Positions 1 to 6,187 are shown, counted from the first letter of the stretch. The stretch is DNA of 6,187 nt from UBA5078 sp964538025 (GCA_964538025.1 CAZICZ010000017.1:1-6187), one strand, 5' to 3'. Program-made: numbers and translations. Notes: generated by a model from the letters alone, not told the origin.

Positions 1-1
1 G

Positions 2-3000
2 ATTCTATGTGACGATTCGTCCATTTCTGTTTCTGATGCACCCAGAGAAGGCTACATTTTCATTTATGACTTAAAAAGCTCTCTCAGTGCTGAAAATTTT
101 GGTGATCTTCAAGTAATTTCTCAAACAATCAATAACTCTGAACAAAATTATCTAAAAGCTCCTTCTGATCTTAACAAAAATGAAAGTTGCGAAAACATGT
201 CTATTTCGTTATCAAATCTGTCTCTCGCGGACAATGAAACCAACTGTTTGACGATGACTAAGGGTGGCAATGCAACAAAGAAACTGATGAAACGCAAACG
301 CTCCCTGACAAATAAAGGACTAATAACTATTAAAAATGACCTAAAAGAAACCAAAAAGTCCATTAAGTCTGGTAAAAAAGAAAAAACTGAAACTACTGTT
401 GCAGACGAATGTTATAAAAAAACTGACGAAAAAGTTATGAAAAAAGTTCCTATAAATTCATCAAACGATCAAACAAAAATTGAAAAAACTCAAAAAAGTT
501 CTGTTATGTTGAAATCTGACGAAGTTATTTACTCTTCTCCATCAAAAAGCCATGTGGCTGAGTCCATGGAAACAAGTTTATGTCTTAAAAGAAAGTACCC
601 ATTTCAGTACGAGTCTGAGTCATCTCCTGAAAAGACTAAAAAATCAAAGTTGTCTAAAAAGTCTAATAAAAGAAAGAAACCTTTGTCTAAAGTTACTAAG
701 AAAAAGTTGACCAAAAAATCTCCCAAAAAGAAAATTGTAAAGAAACAAAAACTCAAGGTAATGAAATCTAAGAAAGCTAAAATTGTTAAGAAAAGATTAA
801 AAGCTAAAGCTGCTAAAAGTCGCAAATTCAATACTAAAGTTCAACAACTGTTTGATTCTGTAAATTCTGATCTCATGGAACAATCCAGAGATGTTCTTCT
901 CGAATGCTTAAGAAATGACTCTGAATTTCCCGAAATATTTAAAAATAATAAAGTTTTTGAAGCTTGGCTTAACATGGAGGCTGAACTTTCTGAATGGAAA
1001 ATGTCAGACCCATGTGAGATTTGTCATGAACAATGGTTTGATAATGAAGTGCGAAATGTTAAAGGGAGAAAGATTTGTTCACGTTGCAGGGTTGAAGGTT
1101 ATAAACTCAAGGGTAAAGATGATGGTGTGTTTACTTTTTCATTGGAAAACAACATGATACCGAGCATTGCCCCGCCCGAGATCGCTCGCCTTAATGATAT
1201 CGAGATCGCTTCAATTTCTTTAATAAAACCGTTCATGAATTTTTACAAGAGCCAAGGTGGCTCATTCGGGAGTAAAGGGCATTCCATTAGTTTCATGCAA
1301 GACGTTGGTACCTTTGTAACTGAGTTACCCCACCCGCCCGACGAACTCCCTATAATCGTTTTACAAAGTAAACGAAATTCAAAAAAATTTTCTGCAAATC
1401 CTAATAACATAAGGGCTGGCCTCCTTAAATTAATTGAAATTAACCCCTGCTATAAACATATTAAGATAAATGAAGAAAATCTTGCAGAGTACAATGACGA
1501 AATAATTAATTATAATCAAATTATTATAGATAAAGAAACTGAATTTGTAAATACTTATAATCCTACGTGCGACGAGGAAGATGAGTTATTGAATGCTGCT
1601 AATGAGTTTCAAAATCCTGAGTTTGATATGCCCAGACCAACATCAACTGTTCATGAAAATTTAGAAAAGGGCAATGTTAAAGATTGCATCAAAAGTTCAT
1701 TAACACATGTCAAAGTTGCTGATAAAGAAATTTTTGATTTTCCCGCAACAGCTGACAAACCTGCCAGTGAATATGTATCTGGGTTTTTCTCTATGGCGTT
1801 TCCAAGACTTTTTCCCGATGGTAAGGGCGATCCAACAATGCCACGGCTTGGGAAATCACCTACTCTTGCTAAATCTGTTGAACATTTTCTTAAGATAAAT
1901 CGAAATTTTGCCGCTGACCCCCTATTTATTCTCGTCGCGACTAACATATTACAAAAAAGGCAAGCACTTACTCTTGGTTCTACTTATTGCTCGCGAGTTG
2001 CTACTGACCTAACTGCTAAAGACTTAAAAGACCAGCTTGATTCTGGCGACACATCCATTCTTAAAAGTTTATTTTGTTTCAGCCGATCGATAAAAGGGAG
2101 CCAACAATTTTTTTCACAACATAAACAAAAGAGCTATTGTTTTCTAAGAGATCTTAAAATAAGTTCTGAGGGCGAAGAAATGTTTAATTTATTTCTTACG
2201 TTCTCAGCTGCTGACTATCATTGGAAGGGGCTGCATAGGTTACTGCCTGGCAGTGAGGCTTATCTTAATAAAATAATTGTAAAAAATTTAAAAGAGATTC
2301 CGTTTGATGCTAACACTAACAATTACATAACATCAGCGACTGATTATAAACTCCGCATGGAAGCTGTTAACAAAAACTTAGACATTGTCAACACATATTT
2401 TCAAAAACGTATCAACTTATTAATGAAACATGTTCTTGGCCCAGTGTTTGGGGCCAAGAACTTTATCATAAGGTATGAGTTTCAGAATCGAGGTAGTATC
2501 CATGCACACATGGTTGTATCGGTTGAAAACGGTCCGTCCTGTAAAGTTATGGAGACAGCGGCTAAACCTTACCCTTATGTAACTACTGAGAGTACTGAAG
2601 ATGAAATAAAAAAGGTGTCAGAAATGTGTGATGAAATTGATAAATGTCGCGAAGCTATGATCATTTTTAATAAACGCGCTGGAATATCAGCTGTTCATCC
2701 TGAACTTGATCCAAAAATGTGGCCTCCCCCTCATGGTCAAAATCCTTACAAGCCAAGCACTAATGCGTTGAGGGAAAATTTTTCTGATCACATGTCAAGT
2801 CCTAAAGAGTTGTATGATTTTTACATACATTTAGTTAACAGAGTAATGTTGCATGTTTGTAAAATGGGCTATTGTCAAGACACTAAGCGATGTAAAACGG
2901 TGAAAGAGGTAATTGAAAATGCTGAGGGTGTTGTCACTGATACAGTTTCAAAAAAAGTTTTCCCGTGTCGTTTTAAGTTTCCTATTGACATGTTTGGGTT

Positions 3001-5695
3001 TGAGGCAGTCCGCGATGAACACGGTATGATGGATAAAATTAATACTAAAATTGAGGCTTATGATGAGACATGTGATCCGTTAATTCATGGGGCTGCTTAT
3101 GATGAGGAAAATAAGCTTAAGGCGTTACGTAACTGCCCTAACATTGTGTCACACATAATTGAAATTCTTATTGGTTGGGGAGCTAACTGTGAAGCTAAAA
3201 CGATTGAGAGTTATGCTCAGCTCGAGCGATACATTTTGAAATATGTCATGAAGCCTGAAATTCAAAGTAAAACGTTTTCTGACTTTGCTTTTCTTTGTGT
3301 TAAAGACAGTGATGAAGATGCATCGTTACGTAAAATTACCCAGCAAATTTTGTTAAAAAGCACTGGTTCCAGAGATATGTCCTCTAATGAATGTTTTTTA
3401 ATCGCTCATGGACAACCATATATTGAGTACAGCAAAACTCCAAGGGTTGCTAATTTAAAAGGGTCAAAACAATTAAAGAAAGGTGTTGATGCATTATCAG
3501 AAAAGTTGACCTCTGACGACAATTGGCAAGAGGCCTATTGGAACAGAGAAACTTGTCCTGGTTATATAAAATTATGTGAAGACTTTGATAATTTGAAGTT
3601 TGATTTCTATAAACATCCAAAAGATTTAAGTTTACGCGAGTTTATGAAAAATTTCACGCAGGCCTGGAAATATTGCCCCGCAAATGTGTTTCCATACTTT
3701 GTTCCTTGCTATCAGTACGTTGTGAATAAATCGAATCCTGGATTCCAGGATTATTGTAAGGTTTTACTACTTCAAGACAAACCTGGTTGTTATCTTTCTA
3801 ATGTTGGGACTAATTTTGAATCGTGTTCTGATGAATTGCGCGACTTTGTTGAAAATAACAAGTTTTGCCCTGAATTGATTAAAGAGGATTTCATTAAAAG
3901 TCAAATTGATGTTAAACAACAAGAGTTGAGTGAAAATGATAAAAAGGCTGAAGGTGATTTGTTCGATGAGCTCTATGTTAACCTTGAAGGTGAAATTGAA
4001 AAAGCCCCCTTAGATCCGTTAATGGAATGTTATAATCTGGGAACTGATTTTGATATGGATAAAGAAGCTGAAAAAGACGAAGGTTCTGACTATGGTGATG
4101 TTGTTGAAGCTGCTCCTCAAATTGATTATGATTGGCACAGTGATGCTGTTTCCTTAAACTTTAATTCTAATGAAATTAAACAAGCCTTAAAATGGATGAC
4201 GGAACAACAAAAAACTTTTGAACTTGAACAAACAATTGATGATGATGCTGATTTTAACTTGCTTAATAAAAAACAAAGAAAAGCGTATGATCTGGTGAGT
4301 GATTGGGCTACTTGCAAAGTTGCTGATCCTCAGACGCCTCCATTGTATCTCAACATAGCTGGCAGGGCCGGGTGTGGGAAATCTTATTTTCTAAGGTGTC
4401 TAACTCAAAACATTCGACGCATTTCGGGTAAACATAACTTTTTAAGGATTGGTGGACCAACAGCTACAGCTGCCTTTTTGGTCGGTGGTGCTACTCTCCA
4501 TTCTTTGTTTAGAATTCCAAATGCGGTGTCTTTTACTACCGATATTCGAGGCCTCTCTAGTAATCAATTGGTTCAACTGCAGGATAAATTTGAAGATTGT
4601 CAGCTTATGGTAATTGATGAAAAATCAATGATGGGTCTTTACATGCTTTACATGATTGATCAGCGTTTGAGAGAAATTAAAAACAATAATTCTCCCTTTG
4701 GTGGAGTTTCGTTCATAATACTTGGTGATTTTGGGCAACTGCCTCCAATTGGCGACTTTCCTCTCTATACATCTGTTCAAAGTGGAGAAAAATATAAATA
4801 TGTGAATAGTGGCAAATTACTTTTTAACCTCTTTGAAACTACTATAATATTTGATGAAATAATGAGACAAAAAGGGCCTGATCAAGAAAGATTCAGGGAA
4901 ATTTTGGACCATTTGGCAACTGGTAAATTTGACAAAGATGATTGGGTTGAATTGGGTAAAAGAAATTTACATGGTGGCGACATTACCCCTGATGAACGGT
5001 TGAACTTCATGAATGAAGCTACTATGCTGTGTGCAGAAAATAAAGACATGATTCAATATAACATAAGAAGAATTAGAGCTCTGGGAACGCCTATTGCTAG
5101 AATTAGAAGTCAAAACAACAATTCTTATGCTGCTAACCAAAAGAGTTCAAAAGCGGAAGGTTTGCCCAGTCAAATAGCTATTGCTAAGGGCTGTTCAATA
5201 ATTTTGACAACTAATCTTTGGAATGAAGTGGGCTTAACTAATGGTGCTCAGGGTGAGGTTCTATACATTGTTTACGAAAAAGGAGTGAAACCACCCTCGC
5301 TCCCGAGTTTTGTTATCGTTCAAATACCACAATACATTGGTCCTCCGTTTTTGGATTGGGTACCCAATAGTGTTCCAATTGGTCCAGTAACAAAACATTG
5401 GTATGCTAACAAAACAGAGTGTGTACGAACTATGATCCCAATCAATCCCGCCTATGCAATGACAATCCATAAAAGTCAAGGCCGCACACTTGACAAAATA
5501 ATGATTAACTTGGGCAAACGCGAGTTCTCGGTGGGTCTCACTTACACTGCTATCAGTCGATGCAAAAAAATTGAAGACTTGGCATTTTGGCCTTTTGAAA
5601 ATTATATTCGATTCAGAAGTGTTTTTACTTACAAAATTTTCAAAGAACGCATGAAGTTTGATGCTAAAGAAAAGGAATGTGACGAAAAAAATTGA
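2..5695 (+). CDS. Helitron-like Rep/Pif1 helicase transposase, 5'-partial
   Basis: This protein would nick and join single-stranded DNA through its HUH Rep nuclease and unwind the donor with its Pif1-type helicase, the two activities of rolling-circle Helitron transposition. Residues are numbered from the ATG at 197; the stop TGA is at 5693-5695. Seen in order: basic tract 151-210; C273/C276/C294/C297 knuckle; Rep motif FLTFSAADYHW (666-676); EFQNRGSIHAH with H769 and H771; a His/Cys cluster H886, C888, C893, C899; the tyrosine motif YILKYVMK (Y1012, Y1016, K1019); Walker A GRAGCGKS (1389-1396); Walker B IDEKSM (1473-1478); GDFGQLPP (1510-1517); MRQ (1556-1558); TIHKSQG (1756-1762); YTAISR (1783-1788). 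The ATG gives 1832 aa and has A at -3, but the frame is open back to base 2 (1897 codons), so the true start is probably upstream. All key residues are intact, with no stop or frameshift. A domesticated or viral copy is possible; the family call is secure. Confidence 0.93.
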   Translation: MLCDDSSISVSDAPREGYIFIYDLKSSLSAENFGDLQVISQTINNSEQNYLKAPSDLNKNESCENMSISLSNLSLADNETNCLTMTKGGNATKKLMKRKRSLTNKGLITIKNDLKETKKSIKSGKKEKTETTVADECYKKTDEKVMKKVPINSSNDQTKIEKTQKSSVMLKSDEVIYSSPSKSHVAESMETSLCLKRKYPFQYESESSPEKTKKSKLSKKSNKRKKPLSKVTKKKLTKKSPKKKIVKKQKLKVMKSKKAKIVKKRLKAKAAKSRKFNTKVQQLFDSVNSDLMEQSRDVLLECLRNDSEFPEIFKNNKVFEAWLNMEAELSEWKMSDPCEICHEQWFDNEVRNVKGRKICSRCRVEGYKLKGKDDGVFTFSLENNMIPSIAPPEIARLNDIEIASISLIKPFMNFYKSQGGSFGSKGHSISFMQDVGTFVTELPHPPDELPIIVLQSKRNSKKFSANPNNIRAGLLKLIEINPCYKHIKINEENLAEYNDEIINYNQIIIDKETEFVNTYNPTCDEEDELLNAANEFQNPEFDMPRPTSTVHENLEKGNVKDCIKSSLTHVKVADKEIFDFPATADKPASEYVSGFFSMAFPRLFPDGKGDPTMPRLGKSPTLAKSVEHFLKINRNFAADPLFILVATNILQKRQALTLGSTYCSRVATDLTAKDLKDQLDSGDTSILKSLFCFSRSIKGSQQFFSQHKQKSYCFLRDLKISSEGEEMFNLFLTFSAADYHWKGLHRLLPGSEAYLNKIIVKNLKEIPFDANTNNYITSATDYKLRMEAVNKNLDIVNTYFQKRINLLMKHVLGPVFGAKNFIIRYEFQNRGSIHAHMVVSVENGPSCKVMETAAKPYPYVTTESTEDEIKKVSEMCDEIDKCREAMIIFNKRAGISAVHPELDPKMWPPPHGQNPYKPSTNALRENFSDHMSSPKELYDFYIHLVNRVMLHVCKMGYCQDTKRCKTVKEVIENAEGVVTDTVSKKVFPCRFKFPIDMFGFEAVRDEHGMMDKINTKIEAYDETCDPLIHGAAYDEENKLKALRNCPNIVSHIIEILIGWGANCEAKTIESYAQLERYILKYVMKPEIQSKTFSDFAFLCVKDSDEDASLRKITQQILLKSTGSRDMSSNECFLIAHGQPYIEYSKTPRVANLKGSKQLKKGVDALSEKLTSDDNWQEAYWNRETCPGYIKLCEDFDNLKFDFYKHPKDLSLREFMKNFTQAWKYCPANVFPYFVPCYQYVVNKSNPGFQDYCKVLLLQDKPGCYLSNVGTNFESCSDELRDFVENNKFCPELIKEDFIKSQIDVKQQELSENDKKAEGDLFDELYVNLEGEIEKAPLDPLMECYNLGTDFDMDKEAEKDEGSDYGDVVEAAPQIDYDWHSDAVSLNFNSNEIKQALKWMTEQQKTFELEQTIDDDADFNLLNKKQRKAYDLVSDWATCKVADPQTPPLYLNIAGRAGCGKSYFLRCLTQNIRRISGKHNFLRIGGPTATAAFLVGGATLHSLFRIPNAVSFTTDIRGLSSNQLVQLQDKFEDCQLMVIDEKSMMGLYMLYMIDQRLREIKNNNSPFGGVSFIILGDFGQLPPIGDFPLYTSVQSGEKYKYVNSGKLLFNLFETTIIFDEIMRQKGPDQERFREILDHLATGKFDKDDWVELGKRNLHGGDITPDERLNFMNEATMLCAENKDMIQYNIRRIRALGTPIARIRSQNNNSYAANQKSSKAEGLPSQIAIAKGCSIILTTNLWNEVGLTNGAQGEVLYIVYEKGVKPPSLPSFVIVQIPQYIGPPFLDWVPNSVPIGPVTKHWYANKTECVRTMIPINPAYAMTIHKSQGRTLDKIMINLGKREFSVGLTYTAISRCKKIEDLAFWPFENYIRFRSVFTYKIFKERMKFDAKEKECDEKN
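647..826 (+). other. Lysine-rich basic tract in the transposase N-terminus
   Basis: Residues 151-210 (from the ATG at 197) contain 32 Lys/Arg out of 60, with an SPKK motif at 175-178 like those of histone H1 tails and a repeated KIVKK motif (179-183 and 195-199). A looser Lys/Ser/Thr-rich leader precedes it from about residue 22. It is probably a nuclear-localisation and non-specific DNA-binding tail. No folded domain is visible here. Lysines are encoded by both AAA and AAG, so this is not a simple nucleotide repeat. Confidence 0.8.
1013..1087 (+). other. CxxC-x17-CxxC putative zinc knuckle and start of DUF6570-like module
   Basis: C273, C276, C294 and C297 form a four-cysteine pattern typical of a small zinc-binding fold, with H277 beside the first pair. 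Directly after it, residues about 311-435 (bases about 1127-1501) resemble the conserved DUF6570-type region found upstream of the Helitron N domain in many animal Helitron proteins: an IPxxAPPEIxxLxxxE stretch, then a GHSISFxQDV-like motif and a long PIIVL strand. The role is presumed to be DNA or target binding. The zinc-finger reading rests on cysteine spacing only. Confidence 0.6.
2192..3253 (+). other. HUH Rep nuclease core of the transposase
   Basis: Residues 666-1019 carry the three rolling-circle replication motifs in the usual order. Motif 1 is FLTFSAADYHW (666-676). Motif 2 is the metal-binding His-Ala-His at 769-771 (bases 2501-2509), inside EFQNRGSIHAH. Motif 3 is Y1012-xxx-Y1016-xx-K1019 (bases 3230-3253), the two-tyrosine version characteristic of Helitrons; by family knowledge these tyrosines attack DNA and form the covalent 5' intermediate. 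Between motifs 2 and 3 lies a His/Cys cluster (H886, C888, C893, C899, C924) that may bind zinc. The preceding Helitron N region, about residues 530-600, has the expected AFPRLFPDGKGD segment. Confidence 0.9.
2432..2461. repeat. Perfect 11-bp inverted repeat within the coding region
   Basis: GTTCTTGGCCC (2432-2442) is the exact reverse complement of GGGCCAAGAAC (2451-2461), separated by 8 nt. It encodes residues around VLGPVFGAKNF, about 13 residues before the catalytic His-Ala-His. It is a strong GC-rich stem in an AT-rich gene, but chance is not excluded. Confidence 0.55.
4259..5596 (+). other. Pif1-family SF1 helicase domain of the transposase
   Basis: Residues about 1355-1800 contain a complete set of superfamily 1 helicase motifs: LNKKQRKAYD as the Q-like entry motif (1356-1365), Walker A GRAGCGKS, Walker B IDEKSM, motif III GDFGQLPP, motif IV with MRQ, motif V TIHKSQG and motif VI YTAISR. 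By family knowledge it is an ATP-driven 5'-to-3' DNA helicase, which would peel off the transposing strand after Rep nicking. Nothing recognisable follows beyond a short charged tail ending in CDEKN. Confidence 0.92.
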
Positions 5696-5744
5696 TTCAA
5701 CATTTTAAAGATGTGACAAAAAAGAAAATATTTGCTAAAAAAGG

Positions 5745-5750
5745 AATAAA
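5745..5750 (+). promoter_or_regulatory. Possible polyadenylation signal AATAAA
   Basis: A canonical AATAAA hexamer lies 50 bases past the stop codon and is followed by a short GT-rich stretch (5755-5762). This is the expected arrangement for eukaryotic mRNA 3'-end formation. The surrounding DNA is A-rich, so a chance match is quite possible. Confidence 0.4.
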
Positions 5751-5849
5751 TGAAGTTTGTGTATAAGACAAAAATGTGAAATTAAAAATTGATCCAATAA
5801 CTTTAAGATGCTATGAAAAAGTTTTTTGAAATGCAGGAAGCAAAGAAAT

Positions 5850-5964
5850 TAAACAAAAAAAATCCTGTAAACCACCAGGTATAAGCTTTGTGGTCGTGCC
5901 TGAAGCTTGTGCTTGACAGTCTAAAGTCTGTGGAAAAGTGTGATAGCAGGATTTTTTTTGGTTA
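5850..5964. repeat. Foldback structure enclosing repeat copy 1
   Basis: The 14-mer at 5854-5867 (C, eight A, TCCTG) is the exact reverse complement of 5947-5960 (CAGGA, eight T, G). After one mismatch, three more pairs hold, giving 17 of 18 paired positions between 5850-5867 and 5947-5964. With the internal hairpin, this makes a 115-base branched foldback. It could be a terminal stem of a small mobile element, a cruciform-forming site or a structured RNA. The A8/T8 part is low-complexity, which weakens the case. Confidence 0.65.
5863..5951 (+). repeat. 89-bp structured repeat, copy 1
   Basis: This unit matches copy 2 at 82 of 89 positions without gaps. It begins TCCTG and ends CAGGA, a 5-bp inverted pair. 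Inside, 5876-5893 pairs with 5899-5915 as a 17-bp hairpin with one bulged base (5891) and a 5-nt loop; five of the pairs are G-T. A weak ACAG/CTGT pair follows (5916-5931). Homology to copy 2 starts abruptly at 5863, since the flanks do not align. Function is unknown; a Rep-recognition or terminal structure is the leading inference. Confidence 0.85.
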
Positions 5965-6098
5965 CTAATGTTGAGCTTTTTTCTAATAAGTAGAAATAAT
6001 GATCACAAATCATGAATATTTTTGTAAATCTAGTAAATTGAGCAAAGATGCTACACTTCATGTAAAGTAAAATAATTTATGTTAAGTAAATTTCAAAT

Positions 6099-6187
6099 TC
6101 CTGTAAACCACCAGGCTCAAGCTTCAAGGTCATGCCTGAAGCTTGTGCTTGACAGTCTAAAGTCTGTGGAAAAGTGTGATAGCAGGA
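6099..6187 (+). repeat. 89-bp structured repeat, copy 2, at the window edge
   Basis: This is the second unit, 236 bp downstream of copy 1 start to start. Its hairpin (6112-6129 with 6135-6151) contains a perfect 9-bp inverted repeat, CAAGCTTCA/TGAAGCTTG, one bulge, one T-T mismatch and only one G-T pair, so it is more strongly paired than copy 1. GC is about 47% by count, roughly twice that of the adjacent spacer. The unit ends at the last base of the window, so its right flank and any further copies are not visible. Confidence 0.85.

Larger units (their letters stand above)
1..6187 (+). mobile_element. Helitron-like rolling-circle transposon, both ends unresolved
   Basis: The window is best read as the interior and 3' portion of an autonomous Helitron-superfamily element, because a fused HUH-Rep/Pif1 helicase protein is diagnostic of that superfamily. 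The left end is not in the window: coding sequence runs off it. The right end is not demonstrated. A repeated structured block occupies the 3' flank, but no unambiguous CTRR-type terminus or insertion dinucleotide can be shown. Neither the Helentron/Helitron2 C-terminal endonuclease nor a plant-type RPA gene is present. The coordinates given are those of the window, not of the element. Confidence 0.75.
5696..6187. other. Non-coding 3' flank with paired structured repeats
   Basis: No plausible gene, tRNA or rRNA is seen here. Apart from the AATAAA signal and the two 89-bp repeats, the sequence is strongly AT-rich; the 147-bp spacer between the repeats is about 22% GC by hand count. Minor structure in the spacer includes a 5-bp inverted repeat ATGAT/ATCAT (5999-6013) and a near-identical 12-bp direct pair, ATGTAAAGTAAA and ATGTTAAGTAAA, at 6060-6071 and 6079-6090. 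The boundary of the transposon probably lies in or beyond this region. Confidence 0.6.

Noticed and set aside
148..363. Minus-strand open frame of 71 codons, and the similar minus-strand frames at 604-831, 1651-1947, 4126-4317 and 5261-5479
   Set aside because: All lie opposite the clearly coding transposase frame, show no recognisable domain, and are complements of its amino-acid composition, such as the Leu/Phe-rich mirror of the lysine tract.
915..1157. Plus-strand overlapping frame of 80 codons, and another at 1707-1898
   Set aside because: They sit inside the transposase gene in another frame, where the main frame carries conserved motifs. There is no independent evidence of translation.
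1177..1210. Exact 10-bp direct repeat CGAGATCGCT (1177-1186 and 1201-1210)
   Set aside because: It encodes two Glu-Ile-Ala triplets in a conserved part of the protein and is short enough to be coincidental codon reuse.
5915..5925. Canonical Helitron 3' terminus: hairpin followed 5 bases later by CTAA (5921-5924)
   Set aside because: The spacing is close to that of a CTRR end, but identity between the two repeat copies continues 27 bases beyond CTAA and the next base is A rather than the usual T. The unit boundary is therefore not there. CTAA is also common in AT-rich DNA.
5863..5951. Hammerhead or other self-cleaving ribozyme, or a tRNA-like gene, in the 89-bp unit
   Set aside because: A GAAA tetramer is present, but the CUGAUGA hammerhead core is absent. 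No tRNA cloverleaf or Pol III A/B box is seen.
5863..6187. CRISPR-like array
   Set aside because: There are only two units, with an 89-bp repeat and a 147-bp spacer, in a eukaryotic-type transposon context. There are no cas genes and the dimensions do not fit.

Overview
The window is almost entirely one very long, uninterrupted reading frame followed by about 490 bases of AT-rich non-coding DNA. The protein is the Rep/helicase of a Helitron-like rolling-circle transposon. It has a HUH-type Rep nuclease core (His-Ala-His plus a paired-tyrosine motif) and a Pif1-family SF1 helicase in the same chain. This combination, a lysine-rich nuclear-type N-terminal tract and an AATAAA signal after the stop all point to a eukaryotic genome. 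The lineage cannot be fixed from the sequence. The frame is AT-rich, uses the standard code and has no visible intron.

Layout: bases 2-5695 are open in one frame. The first in-frame ATG is at 197, but the 65 codons before it contain no stop, so the coding region probably enters the window from upstream and is 5'-partial. From N to C terminus (residues counted from the ATG at 197): a Ser/Asn/Lys-rich leader, a basic tract (about 150-210), a CxxC...CxxC knuckle (273-297), a conserved region resembling the DUF6570-type module of Helitron proteins, the Helitron N/Rep nuclease region (about 530-1020), an acidic linker (about 1250-1310) and the Pif1 helicase (about 1355-1800). The chain then ends, with no C-terminal endonuclease domain.

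Bases 5696-6187 hold no gene. They hold a possible polyadenylation signal and two sharply bounded 89-bp repeat units (5863-5951 and 6099-6187) that differ at 7 positions and are much richer in GC than the spacer between them. Each unit is bounded by TCCTG...CAGGA and contains a long hairpin. Most differences between the copies fall where base pairing, including G-T/G-U wobble, is unaffected. Copy 1 is further enclosed by a long imperfect inverted repeat that includes an A8/T8 pair. These units may be a terminal or origin-like structure for the Rep protein, or a structured 3' RNA.

The window stops exactly at the end of repeat copy 2, and its last 55 bases exactly duplicate part of copy 1. This looks like the end of a short-read assembly contig, so the true 3' end of the element is probably missing.
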